A stretch of 61,334 bases of DNA from Promethearchaeota archaeon (GTDB lineage Archaea > Asgardarchaeota > Thorarchaeia > Thorarchaeales > Thorarchaeaceae), in the NCBI GenBank assembly GCA_014728035.1, contig WJMJ01000045.1, forward strand, positions 1-61,334, given 5' to 3'. Made by a program: the position numbers and the translations under genes. Of the stretch, positions 7,840-16,168 are shown piece by piece. Under the pieces are notes generated by a model. It was not told the DNA's origin. It ran no database searches and worked only from the letters and a program-made list of their open reading frames with translations. How positions within the stretch are numbered: the first letter of the stretch is position 1; every line of letters starts with the position of its first letter.

Positions 7840-8865
7840 TCATAATATCAATTTTCCATCTTTCATGATGGTTTTCTTTCGACCATCGGAATAGGTGATT
7901 TCCACGGTTGGTCGATCAACGAGAAAGTCTTGATGATTCGCAGAATTATTAGCACTAACTCCTGGGTAATCCATATTATTTCCAAATGCTACATGGATTG
8001 TATTTCCTACTTTCTCTGATTCGAGAAATTCCTTGACGATTCGGGCTTTTGAATTCAGTCCAATTGCGAATTCTCCAACGAATCGAGCCATCTTATCAGT
8101 TGCTTGGGTTTTCTCAACAATTTCTAATGCCTTATCATCTTCGCACGAAAGAGATTCTACATATCCATCTTTTACCTGAAGAGTTATTGGTTTATCTAGT
8201 GGTCTTATTCCTCCAACAGCTAGGTCACAAACTAATGTTCCTTGCATTGAGGTCTCAATTGGACCTACAAGCACTTCTCCAGTAGGTAAGTTTAGCCATT
8301 TCATCTCGTGCCAGTTCAGAAAAGTATCACTAAACCACGTACGTCCTTTAACTCCGAGTGTGAAGTCAGAACCAGCTGGTGCTGTGACATGGACACTTTC
8401 TACATCTTGTAGAATCGCTAGAAGATTTCTTGCTTGTTCTTGCATCTCAGCATTCTCTTCTCTGGAGAGAGATAATGCTCCTTCTGTGAGCATTTCCATG
8501 TTAATTCCCGGACAATGTCCTAATCGTGACTCACCTTTTCTTGTCTCAAGCTTAATTATCTTAATTCTAAAAGGGGTTTCGTCAGCTGGACCACGTAAAA
8601 GATTGATGTAGATATCAGGTGGATTAGGACCATTTATCATTTCAACAAGTTCAGGAGGAACAGCCTTGCGAAATTCTTCCGGTTCTGTTTCCATTACAAA
8701 TATTCGAGTCCAGAGACCTAATTCAAGTCCACCTTTTGCGAATGCATAGCCAATATCCTTGAGGATATCATCCACAACTATCAGAATTGATTCACCAGGT
8801 CTGGCTTCTAACACTGCTTCTAGTGCATTTGCAGCAGCAATTTTTGGATCCATGGTAATTACCAT
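7840..8865 (-). CDS. M29-family (AmpS-like) aminopeptidase
   Basis: 341 residues with the M29 metal-ligand pattern: Glu in NLPTGEV (E197), Glu in GEFAIG (E265), His in HVAFG (H291) and H311/D313 in HQD. These bind the dinuclear centre that removes N-terminal amino acids from peptides. It is slightly shorter than bacterial AmpS/PepS (about 400-410 residues), mainly in the N-terminal half. Cytosolic. The start at ATG 8865 has an alternative ATG four codons in (8853); neither has a clear ribosome site. Likely monocistronic. Confidence 0.85.
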   Translation of the reverse strand: MVITMDPKIAAANALEAVLEARPGESILIVVDDILKDIGYAFAKGGLELGLWTRIFVMETEPEEFRKAVPPELVEMINGPNPPDIYINLLRGPADETPFRIKIIKLETRKGESRLGHCPGINMEMLTEGALSLSREENAEMQEQARNLLAILQDVESVHVTAPAGSDFTLGVKGRTWFSDTFLNWHEMKWLNLPTGEVLVGPIETSMQGTLVCDLAVGGIRPLDKPITLQVKDGYVESLSCEDDKALEIVEKTQATDKMARFVGEFAIGLNSKARIVKEFLESEKVGNTIHVAFGNNMDYPGVSANNSANHQDFLVDRPTVEITYSDGRKKTIMKDGKLIL

Positions 8866-8954
8866 TAGAATTCTAATCCAAGTATCCTATGGATGTTTTG
8901 GATTGAACAAAAAAGTGTAAAATGTGTGATGGGTTTCCACCACACAATTTTGAA

Positions 8955-10334
8955 TTATTCAGCCTTCTGAGCTTTCTGATACGCTGAATCTAGCTCTTTG
9001 GACATTGATGATGGGATTGCGGTCTTTCCAGTGACACTACCTTCTTTCCTTCGGATGAAGATGTACAGAAGTGTGACATATACGATATCGAAAGTTCTCA
9101 GTACCAATGTAGCTGGTATTCCAGCAAAGACTATTGCTAATATAGCAAAAATGAAACCAACAAAGATATCCTGTCCCAGAGCATAACCTGCAACAAATCC
9201 TCCAATTCCAAATCCTAGGAATATGAAGATTGCTAGTACAAGAAAGCCCCATCGAACAGCTGTTTCTTTTATCATTACGTCTACAAAGTTTTTACGTACC
9301 ATTCCCGCACTTCGTTTGATGCCTTTTGTAGCACTCAACTCCTCTGCAACCATTGCTGGTATCGTGAAGTAGTTTACTAGCATCCAAACCCATCCAAGAA
9401 TGCCTGAGGCAGCTGATCCAACTGCTCGTCCTCCTGGGCCCGATTCTCTAGTAATTGCTCGGATTATCAATCGTATAATAGCGACGATAACGCTCATAAT
9501 ACTAAGAACAATGAGTCCTCCAATCACACTCAATGACCCTTTCACTCCATCTCCAAGACTTGGGTCTCGTCCGCGCATGTAGATATAGGTCATAGCAGAT
9601 GATGTTGAATACGCAAAATTGTAGAAGAATATGGTTAGGAATAAGTAGAGAATGAATCCAACACCCAGAGGCCATCCATTTTCAATTGTTAGTTCTTCTG
9701 TACCCATCAGAACTTGGTCTGGAGTAAATTGCAAAAGTATTGCTCCCCATAGTAGAGCTGATACAAGGGTGAAGACCATTGTGAGAAGTGGTGGTACAAA
9801 CACACCCTTTTCATCTAGACACACTTGACCAGTTAGCTTGATTATTTCTCCCGCTCTTCTTACTCTATCTTTGAAGATTGTAAGCATTAAAATGAAGAGG
9901 ACGAGTGTTATCAAACCAGGTATTAGGATTGGCCATGAATTCAATAGCATAGAGAATGTCATAGCGCCTGTTGCAATCAACATGACTGGAATCGACCACG
10001 TAATAATCAGCATGAATGCTGCTCCAATGTATATGAGCGTTCCACCTAATCTCCTTGCGGCAGCAGCAGCAGCAATTGCCATGATAGCACTAAGCACAAT
10101 TAACCCCGCAGCAGCACCAATTATATACCAGATGCTTTGAGTTAGCAGGTCAGGTAGTCCACTTGTTTGCAGAAAGTTCATGACCTGAGTTCCATATTCT
10201 TGCCAGAGCATCCATAGTGAGTATGCTCCATAAGCAAAGAACAGTCCGAAAACTATCAACAGACCAAAAACTTTTCCTTTATGACTGGGATAGCTTCCCT
10301 TTTTGTGATATTCAATCAAATCTTTTGGTGGCAT
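8955..10334 (-). CDS. Polytopic membrane protein, DUF6159-like
   Basis: 459 residues with about nine to eleven hydrophobic segments, a basic start (MPPKDLIEYHKKGSYP) and a polar C-terminal tail. The second half has features I associate with DUF6159: 'YNFAYSTSSAMTYIYMRG' followed by 'DPSLGDGVKGS', and the later 'YFTIPAMVAEE...KGIKRSAGMV' block. The role of this family is not known; it is probably an integral membrane protein of the cell envelope. The start at ATG 10334 has an excellent ribosome site (AGGAGGAAG). It is divergent from the UspA gene. Confidence 0.75.
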   Translation of the reverse strand: MPPKDLIEYHKKGSYPSHKGKVFGLLIVFGLFFAYGAYSLWMLWQEYGTQVMNFLQTSGLPDLLTQSIWYIIGAAAGLIVLSAIMAIAAAAAARRLGGTLIYIGAAFMLIITWSIPVMLIATGAMTFSMLLNSWPILIPGLITLVLFILMLTIFKDRVRRAGEIIKLTGQVCLDEKGVFVPPLLTMVFTLVSALLWGAILLQFTPDQVLMGTEELTIENGWPLGVGFILYLFLTIFFYNFAYSTSSAMTYIYMRGRDPSLGDGVKGSLSVIGGLIVLSIMSVIVAIIRLIIRAITRESGPGGRAVGSAASGILGWVWMLVNYFTIPAMVAEELSATKGIKRSAGMVRKNFVDVMIKETAVRWGFLVLAIFIFLGFGIGGFVAGYALGQDIFVGFIFAILAIVFAGIPATLVLRTFDIVYVTLLYIFIRRKEGSVTGKTAIPSSMSKELDSAYQKAQKAE

Positions 10335-10469
10335 TTTCTTCCTCCTGTTTAGCGTAAACTGCTCTTAGTTGGGCATTTCTCACGTTTAAATCTATGCAAT
10401 AATTAGCATGGGCTCAATAGAATAAGTCAAAAGACAATATATTTGAGAAATGATGTTCTTTTGATACCT

Positions 10470-10943
10470 ATGGACGATATATCTTTCTGTGAACCTGGAA
10501 CAGTTTTCTGTAAAGCCAATAAAATCATGCTACCTGTTGATGGTAGTGATGGTTCTGCACGAGCTGCAACAGTTGCATTTGAGGTTGCTGAACTGACTGA
10601 ATCAAAGGTTTACATCATTCATGTTGTACCAACTTCAATGGTGAAGCAATTCTCATATATATCAGGGTCTGATCATGACGAAACTTTGAGAAAGTACAAT
10701 GAAAAGGGTCGTTGGCTGTTAACGGGCTATAAAGAAGCGGCAGAGGAGTACGGACTGGAAGCCGAAACAATCATTGAAGAAGGTCTTCCATCTGAACGTA
10801 TTATTCGAGCAGCAAGAGAATATGACGTGGACCTCATTGTAATTGGTGTTGAAGGTGCTAGTGGTCAAAAGCGAGCAGGGATGGGCAGTACTACCGAAAG
10901 AGTTGTTTTGGGTTCTCATTGTACTGTTATTGTGGCAAAATGA
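10470..10943 (+). CDS. UspA-family universal stress protein (copy 1)
   Basis: About 157 residues, one Usp domain. It shows the 'MLPVDGSDGS' N-terminal strand and turn and a C-terminal ATP-binding signature 'GVEGASGQ...GSTTERVV' (G-x2-G-x9-G-S/T type), so it probably binds ATP and acts in stress signalling. I place the start at ATG 10470 because that gives 'MDDISFCEPG', aligning exactly with 'MVEPIYCEPG' of the next gene; a TTG at 10443 would add nine residues. It is the first of two tandem paralogs, 74 bp apart, probably from a gene duplication. Confidence 0.88.
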   Translation: MDDISFCEPGTVFCKANKIMLPVDGSDGSARAATVAFEVAELTESKVYIIHVVPTSMVKQFSYISGSDHDETLRKYNEKGRWLLTGYKEAAEEYGLEAETIIEEGLPSERIIRAAREYDVDLIVIGVEGASGQKRAGMGSTTERVVLGSHCTVIVAK

Positions 10944-11017
10944 CTGATTGATATATTCAATAACTTTCTAATCGAATGACAAGCCATTTTAGGTGGCTTT
11001 ACATACAGGTTATCATT

Positions 11018-11497
11018 ATGGTTGAACCGATATATTGTGAACCTGGTAGACTGTTCTGTAGAACAAAAAGAGTGATGCTCCCAGTTGATGGCAGTGAGGG
11101 GTCTGCACGGGCTGCAAAGATAGCTTATGAAATCGCTGAAATGGCCAAAGCAAAATTATTAGTGGTGCATGTAATCAATCTTGGTGCGGTTCAACAAGTT
11201 GCAACCATGTCCGATACTGATATCATTGTGGTACTTCAACGATACATGACTAATGGTCGAACACTATTAGAAAAATATCGAGCTGAAGCAGAGGAGTTCG
11301 GGATAGATTGTGAGCTTGTCCTAGAAAAGGGATTGCCTTCTGATAAAATAGTTCTTCTTGGAAGAAATAGAGATGTAGACATCATTGTTATGGGCTCTGA
11401 AGGAGCAACTGGAGATCGACGTGTAGGTGGAGGACTTGGTAGTTCCACTGAACGAGTTGTTCGTCGATCAAGGTGTCCAGTCCTAGTTGTGAAATAG
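11018..11497 (+). CDS. UspA-family universal stress protein (copy 2)
   Basis: About 159 residues and closely similar to the preceding gene throughout, including the N-terminal CEPG-x-x-FC segment, 'VMLPVDGSEGSARAAK' and the ATP-binding 'GSEGATGDRR...GSSTERVV'. An upstream ATG at 10976 stays open, but the paralog alignment favours ATG 11018. The shared Cys-containing leader before the Usp domain (two Cys five to seven residues apart) is unusual for Usp proteins and could bind metal or form a disulfide; that is inference. Confidence 0.88.
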   Translation: MVEPIYCEPGRLFCRTKRVMLPVDGSEGSARAAKIAYEIAEMAKAKLLVVHVINLGAVQQVATMSDTDIIVVLQRYMTNGRTLLEKYRAEAEEFGIDCELVLEKGLPSDKIVLLGRNRDVDIIVMGSEGATGDRRVGGGLGSSTERVVRRSRCPVLVVK

Positions 11498-11508
11498 CTT
11501 CCACTGAT

Positions 11509-11757
11509 CTAATCATTGAATTGTGATGCTAACTGCATCATTTTTCTGATAGATAGAAACTCCATTCCCGATTCAGTATACATAGAGGTTATCTCTTTTG
11601 CAACATCTTGTGGTATTCCCTGCTCTTGTAGTTTCTCATAGAATGTTTTTGCGCCGTCTTTGACTTGCCCTTTTCCTCTTCGGATTGCCATGTAAGCTTT
11701 AGCCATCATTTTGAATCCGCCGGAAATAGCAGAGGCAAGTAGCCTTGCTGTACCCAT
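11509..11757 (-). CDS. Small conserved protein of unknown function (paralog A)
   Basis: 82 residues: an N-terminal hydrophobic/amphipathic region (MGTARLLASAISGGF), then 'FYEKLQEQGIPQDVAKEITSMY'-like sequence. The core 'FYxKLxEQGIPxxxAxEMT/IT..Y' is shared with the gene just upstream, so the two are paralogs. Its ATG overlaps the stop codon of that gene (TAATG), implying translational coupling. The unit reads as a helix-turn-helix-like pair of helices; the biological role is unknown. Confidence 0.7.
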   Translation of the reverse strand: MGTARLLASAISGGFKMMAKAYMAIRRGKGQVKDGAKTFYEKLQEQGIPQDVAKEITSMYTESGMEFLSIRKMMQLASQFND

Positions 11758-12083
11758 TACTCTTCTTCATCCTTCTTGCGTTTTCTACGAGTATCTATCT
11801 CAATTGTTTCTCCGTTCGCCATACTCATGATTTTTCCAAAGTCCAAAGCACCAACATACTTGCGAGTCATCTCTAAAGCCAATTCTTCAGGTATTCCCTG
11901 TTCTATCAGTTTTGAGTAAAAAATCCCAATTGCTTCAGCCATTGAAGATGCGGAGTCTGGACTATATACACTTCCAATTAGACCTGAGATAAGCTTGGGT
12001 ATTGATTCATTCAAGGCACTAAAAACTTCTGAAATTTCCTTTGCGTCATCCGTTTCATATTGCTTTTTCTTTTCTTCTGACAT
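11757..12083 (-). CDS. Small conserved protein of unknown function (paralog B)
   Basis: 108 residues: a charged N-terminus, a helical core containing 'FYSKLIEQGIPEELALEMTRKY', and a basic, Lys/Arg-rich C-terminal tail. It is a paralog of the downstream gene and translationally coupled to it. Its promoter carries the inverted operator TGGTCAC-N24-GTGACCA flanking a TATA-like box (12109-12146), 26 bp from the start codon. The same operator precedes the MFS gene at 60865. The function is unknown; the shared regulation is inference from sequence. Confidence 0.72.
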   Translation of the reverse strand: MSEEKKKQYETDDAKEISEVFSALNESIPKLISGLIGSVYSPDSASSMAEAIGIFYSKLIEQGIPEELALEMTRKYVGALDFGKIMSMANGETIEIDTRRKRKKDEEE

Positions 12084-12108
12084 TATAGTTACCTATGGCA
12101 TACTAGGC

Positions 12109-12146
12109 TGGTCACTGAATATTATATTTATGAGAAAAAGTGACCA
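12109..12146 (-). promoter_or_regulatory. Promoter with inverted operator flanking TATA box
   Basis: TGGTCAC (12109-12115) and GTGACCA (12140-12146), with flanking bases extending it to 8-bp arms (TGGTCACT/AGTGACCA). The spacer contains an AT-rich TATA-like stretch (ATTATATTTA). The operator edge is 26 bp upstream of the ATG at 12083. An identical arrangement, same arms and same 31-bp offset, occurs at 60800-60837. A regulator bound at both arms would sit across the TATA box. Confidence 0.6.
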
Positions 12147-12255
12147 CTACCCTGACCGTGTTTGAGCGATACAACACATAGAAAATGAATTATTTAGCAG
12201 AATATTTATCTTATTAGAAGCGTTCATTGTATTAGGTCTTTTTGAGGTTACAGAA

Positions 12256-12450
12256 ATGAGTTTAAAGAAGAAGCTTGGAATACTTCTCTTACTGTATGTG
12301 ATTCTTGGATTTGCTTATAATATCGGAATCTCATATGGAGTCATTCCTTTTGGAGAAGCAGCGGGTCCTTTGAATGTTTTATTTTGGATCTTTTATCCCA
12401 TAGCACTAATATGGACACTCATTGCTGCATCCTTAGGTCTGCAAATATAG
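12256..12450 (+). CDS. Small two-helix membrane protein
   Basis: 64 residues with two transmembrane helices (about 8-28 and 41-62) and a basic N-terminus (MSLKKK). The ATG has GAGGT about 8 nt upstream. It is divergent from the small-paralog operon. No family recognised; Asgard and other archaeal genomes hold many such small integral membrane proteins. A hairpin with a T-run lies downstream (12530-12552). Confidence 0.65.
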   Translation: MSLKKKLGILLLLYVILGFAYNIGISYGVIPFGEAAGPLNVLFWIFYPIALIWTLIAASLGLQI

Positions 12451-12529
12451 GATAAAGCTCTACCAAAAAACTATTTGAATCATAAATAATGCAAGCGATT
12501 TTATGTTGACTGAGAGCGAGCTGATTGGC

Positions 12530-12552
12530 AGTATGGTACATTCATACTTTTT
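12530..12552 (+). terminator. Hairpin plus T-run
   Basis: Perfect 6-bp stem AGTATG (12530-12535) and CATACT (12543-12548) followed by TTTTT. It lies between the convergent genes ending at 12450 (plus) and 12560 (minus), nearest the latter. Confidence 0.5.
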
Positions 12553-12559
12553 CCAATAA

Positions 12560-13033
12560 TTATTGCTTTTCACGAACGAGAGTATAATATACCGCTCGGT
12601 CATCGTCACCCTCTACTGCCTTGACAATCTTTCTCTTTAGAAGACTCTTTATTCTTTCTCTAATTATTCTTCTTGATGCGGTTCCCCTTTCAGCTCGGAC
12701 TGCAGCAGTAATCTGACTGATATTGAGTGGTCTAGATTCATCAAGAATCTTGATAATATTCCAGCTAATGTCATCCTTTTTCAAATCTTGAAATCTTGAT
12801 TCGAGTCGCTGAACCTTAGTGAACTTTGACATCAAACGAACCATGCCATCGTAAAACTCGAATCCTTCTCGGATAACACGGGCAGACTCGGACACCTCTT
12901 CGATTCCAGGACTCATTTTTTCCATTAATTTCTCTACTCTTGCTAATCGATTAGAAATCTCATCAAGTCGTTCTTGCATCTCCTCGATTGAAATTTCGTT
13001 ATCTTTTTCAGAGGTTTTCTTTTCACGCGTCAA
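12560..13033 (-). CDS. Coiled-coil winged-helix regulator
   Basis: 157 residues. A charged N-terminal coiled coil (about 15-65, heptad-like 'EMQERLDEISNRLARVEKLMEKM') precedes a winged helix-turn-helix in the last 70 residues ('LNISQITAAVRAERG' then 'RRIIRERIKSLLKRKIV'). Probably a DNA-binding transcription factor that oligomerises through the coiled coil. It starts with TTG at 13033 and is divergent, 94 bp away, from the ClC transporter gene, which it may regulate (inference). Confidence 0.7.
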   Translation of the reverse strand: MTREKKTSEKDNEISIEEMQERLDEISNRLARVEKLMEKMSPGIEEVSESARVIREGFEFYDGMVRLMSKFTKVQRLESRFQDLKKDDISWNIIKILDESRPLNISQITAAVRAERGTASRRIIRERIKSLLKRKIVKAVEGDDDRAVYYTLVREKQ

Positions 13034-13127
13034 GTAGAATCCGCCGTAATGTCTATCAGGATTGTGATTTAGTATTTACTCCTTAGTATTTAACTAATCT
13101 TTTGGTACATTTGAGTGTGGTGTAGAT

Positions 13128-14546
13128 ATGGTAAAGAGTGAGAAAAGAAAGGATGTGGAGAATGTGAAACCATTACGCGATCTATTCCACTTCGACCACT
13201 TTACTCAATTCTACAAACTTTATGTCCCTTATTCCATTCTTGTTGGTGTTATTTGTGGACTTGCTATGGTTGTTTTTCAAATTTGTATTGATAGCATGGT
13301 ATTCCTATTTTCTGGTCTTCCTATCTTCATAGCACCATTAATTGGCGGACTTTTTTCGGGATTGCTGATTTTTTTTGGTGTTCGCGAGATTGAGGGTAGT
13401 GGTATCTCTAAAGCAATTGAACTAACTCACGATATTGGTGAATTGCATCCCAGAACCGCAATAACAAAGATTTTGGCAACATCAGTTTCTATAGGCAGTG
13501 GAAATCCTGTCGGCCGAGAAGGGCCTGCAGTATTAATTGGTGCTGCAATTGCAAATACCCTTGGCCGAAAGTTAGGGTATAGTGATGCTCCAACACTGCG
13601 TGTTTTTATTATGATGGGATCTGCGGCATGTACTGCTGGTATCTATAAAGCACCTTTAGGTGGAGCTTTGTTCGCATCTGAAGCTCCATACAAGAGAGAT
13701 GCAAGAATGGGATATTTTGTTCCTACAATACTAGCTGCAATTACTTCCTATCTGGTTTTTACTGTACTTATGGGAATTCATCCCTTACTTCCCATTGATA
13801 ACGGATTTGTCATGTCTCTTGAAGTGGTTCCATTGATTATAGCAATGGGCTTTGTATGTGGAGTTGTAGCGATTCTTTTCTCTGTGTCCTTAATGGCTAC
13901 TCGAAATTTCTTCAAACTTGAATTACCTGATTGGGCAGATCCTGTTGCTGGAGCGATTTTTGCCTGCATTGTGATTTTTATCACTGGTTTATTTCTTGAC
14001 CCGCATCTTACAGTGGCAGGTATGGGGTATGACGTTATCGGTTATATTGCTACATCAACTATTCCAATAACTGCACTTTTGGTTCTTCTCTTTGGGAAAC
14101 TTTTCACTACATCATTTGTTGTTGCAGGACGTGTTTCAGGTGGCGTCCTAGCTTCCTCATTATTTGTTGGAGCGATGCTAGGAGCTATCTTTGGTGAAAT
14201 TTTCTTTCCTGAACATGTAATTGCTTTCATGATCTTAGGAATGGGGGGGTTGTTAGCTGCAAATACAAACACTCCTATTGCTACTACTATCCTTATTCTA
14301 GAACTGAGTCACAGTTTTGATTTACTGATTCCTCTTGTAATCTGCATTTGTATTTCTTATCTTGTTGGCGGTGGTACATCTCTTTATGAGGGACAAAAAG
14401 TCGCCAGATCTGATGAGGATCCCAACTATTTTGCGCCCATTACCTCTCCTCCATATCCTGATATAGGAAAAAGCATTGGAACTGCAAATCCTGTTGACAG
14501 TGACAATAAGAGTGCAAATGAACCGGATAATAAGGAATTGAAATGA
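13128..14546 (+). CDS. ClC-family chloride transporter
   Basis: 472 residues, about ten to twelve hydrophobic segments. Family motifs: GSGIS at 90-94 (usual GSGIP), GREGP at 129-133 with the gating glutamate E131, and a second glutamate E184 in 'PLGGALFASE', the position used for protons in ClC exchangers. Having both glutamates suggests a 2Cl-/H+ antiporter rather than a channel. The third motif (GxFxP) is replaced by 'GRVSGGVLASS', so the anion site may differ and the ion is uncertain. No C-terminal CBS domains; the tail is short and polar. Confidence 0.88.
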   Translation: MVKSEKRKDVENVKPLRDLFHFDHFTQFYKLYVPYSILVGVICGLAMVVFQICIDSMVFLFSGLPIFIAPLIGGLFSGLLIFFGVREIEGSGISKAIELTHDIGELHPRTAITKILATSVSIGSGNPVGREGPAVLIGAAIANTLGRKLGYSDAPTLRVFIMMGSAACTAGIYKAPLGGALFASEAPYKRDARMGYFVPTILAAITSYLVFTVLMGIHPLLPIDNGFVMSLEVVPLIIAMGFVCGVVAILFSVSLMATRNFFKLELPDWADPVAGAIFACIVIFITGLFLDPHLTVAGMGYDVIGYIATSTIPITALLVLLFGKLFTTSFVVAGRVSGGVLASSLFVGAMLGAIFGEIFFPEHVIAFMILGMGGLLAANTNTPIATTILILELSHSFDLLIPLVICICISYLVGGGTSLYEGQKVARSDEDPNYFAPITSPPYPDIGKSIGTANPVDSDNKSANEPDNKELK

Positions 14547-14587
14547 TTAAATCATGAGCAATAGAATACTTGATATGCCTTGAAAGA

Positions 14588-15028
14588 ATGATTGGATTGA
14601 AATGTTCTTATATAGGTGGATTTATCCAAAATCGAGAACTACTCCGATGTGTTGTAAACATGAATCAAATAGCCACATTCGTCTTGGACCTTGACACTGG
14701 CGCATTGAGCAGAATTAGAGGTTCTGAGAAACGTATTCCTGTGAAAGTTCTTGTTGACTATCAGAATACTTACGTTGTATTAGATTGCGAATGTTGTCCC
14801 GAATTGCTAGCTAGTCGATTACCCGGTGGTGTTTTGATTCCCATAGCTTCATCGTTGAAAACTTTCTTTGAAGAGCACAACATGCGTAATATTGCTGTTG
14901 ATGTTGATGGTAACAAAATGACTCGTACCTATCGTGGTAACATCGAAGCTGAAGTTATCGATGCTATGGAAGAACAAGTACAAAATGCTATAATCCAGTT
15001 CATGAAAAAGCGAAAACAAGTATCATAA
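14588..15028 (+). CDS. Unknown conserved-looking soluble protein
   Basis: About 146 residues from ATG 14588. Start codons at TTG 14570 and ATG 14660 are alternatives; the sequence from 14660 on (MNQIATFVLDLDTG) looks the most protein-like. It reads as alternating strands and helices, with one 'CECC' cluster near the middle. No transmembrane segment and no family I recognise. It sits between the ClC gene and the convergent serC gene with a hairpin terminator after the stop. Function unknown. Confidence 0.55.
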   Translation: MIGLKCSYIGGFIQNRELLRCVVNMNQIATFVLDLDTGALSRIRGSEKRIPVKVLVDYQNTYVVLDCECCPELLASRLPGGVLIPIASSLKTFFEEHNMRNIAVDVDGNKMTRTYRGNIEAEVIDAMEEQVQNAIIQFMKKRKQVS

Positions 15029-15037
15029 AAAAAGAGC

Positions 15038-15053
15038 GAGGGAATACTCCCTC
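15038..15053. terminator. Bidirectional hairpin terminator
   Basis: GAGGGA (15038-15043) and TCCCTC (15048-15053), perfect 6-bp stem with a 4-nt loop, preceded by an A-run that serves as a T-run on the other strand. It lies between the convergent genes ending at 15028 and 15062. Confidence 0.65.
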
Positions 15054-15061
15054 TTCATAGA

Positions 15062-16147
15062 TCATTGATTTTCTTCTCTGAATTCCTTCATGAATTCAGC
15101 TAATTTCTTAACACCATCAAGTGGCATTGCGTTGTAAATTGAAGCTCTCATTCCACCAATTGAACGATGTCCTTTCAAACCAACGAGGTCTCGTTTTGCT
15201 CCCTCTGCTACCATCTTAGTTTCGAGTTCATCAGACTCCAGTGTGAAGGTCACGTTCATTAAAGAACGGGAATCAGCTCTTGCATGTCCGCGATAGAAAC
15301 CATCAGACTCATCAATTGCATCATAGAGCAGTTTTGCTTTCTCTCTATTGATCTTCTCGATTGCAGAAACACCTCCAAGTTCTTTTAGATAGTCCATTGC
15401 CAGTTTGCTGATATATATGGCAAAAGATGGTGGAGTGTGAAAGAGCGAGTTCTTAGCAACTTCGGTTCTCCACTTGAAGAGTGTAGGGCTATCTTCAGAA
15501 GCTCGATCTATCAAATCTTCTCTAATAATGAGTAGAGTAACACCAGCTGGACCCAAGTTTTTCTGAGCTCCTGCATAAATCACTCCAAAATCCTTGACAT
15601 CAATGACTTGATCCATCAAGTTTGAAGACATATCACAGACTAGCGGTACATCTTCTGCGGTTTTAGGCCATGTCTGATATTCTGTACCATAGAGTGTGTT
15701 ATTTCCAGTTATGTGTGCAAAAGCAGCATCATCACTAAACGAGATGTCTTTTGGGATGTATTTGAATGTGTCCTCCTCTGAAGAAGCAACTACTTTGACT
15801 TCACCGTAGTACTTGGCTTCCTTGATGGCTTTCTTAGACCATCCTCCCGTGTTGACATATTCCATTGGTTTTCCATCGATCTGAAGGTTGAATGGCACTT
15901 GCCAGAATTGTGTAGAAGCACCTCCTTGTAACCACAATATCTTGTAGTCATCAGGTACATTCATCAAACCTCGCACATTTGCAATTGCTTCATTGTGGAG
16001 TTCATCATATTCCTTGGACCTGTGGGATATCTCAAGAATTGACATGCCAGTGTCCATGAAATTCAGTAGTTCCTCCTTTGCCTTCTCTAATGCTGGCAAT
16101 GGAAGGGTTGCAGGACCGGGATAGAAATTGTATACCCTCTTCGTCAT
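15062..16147 (-). CDS. serC: Phosphoserine aminotransferase
   Basis: About 361 residues, full length for class-V SerC. It converts 3-phosphohydroxypyruvate and glutamate to phosphoserine and 2-oxoglutarate in serine synthesis, and is cytosolic. Seen: N-terminal 'NFYPGPATLP', 'ISHRSKEY', and the PLP lysine in 'AGAQKNLGPAG'. I choose ATG 16147 (an AAAGGTG ribosome site lies about 5 nt upstream) over GTG 16156. It follows a DUF1015 gene by 21 bp on the same strand, a pairing common in many genomes that links DUF1015 to serine metabolism. Confidence 0.95.
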   Translation of the reverse strand: MTKRVYNFYPGPATLPLPALEKAKEELLNFMDTGMSILEISHRSKEYDELHNEAIANVRGLMNVPDDYKILWLQGGASTQFWQVPFNLQIDGKPMEYVNTGGWSKKAIKEAKYYGEVKVVASSEEDTFKYIPKDISFSDDAAFAHITGNNTLYGTEYQTWPKTAEDVPLVCDMSSNLMDQVIDVKDFGVIYAGAQKNLGPAGVTLLIIREDLIDRASEDSPTLFKWRTEVAKNSLFHTPPSFAIYISKLAMDYLKELGGVSAIEKINREKAKLLYDAIDESDGFYRGHARADSRSLMNVTFTLESDELETKMVAEGAKRDLVGLKGHRSIGGMRASIYNAMPLDGVKKLAEFMKEFREENQ

Positions 16148-16168
16148 GTTTTTCACCTTTTTATCTGC

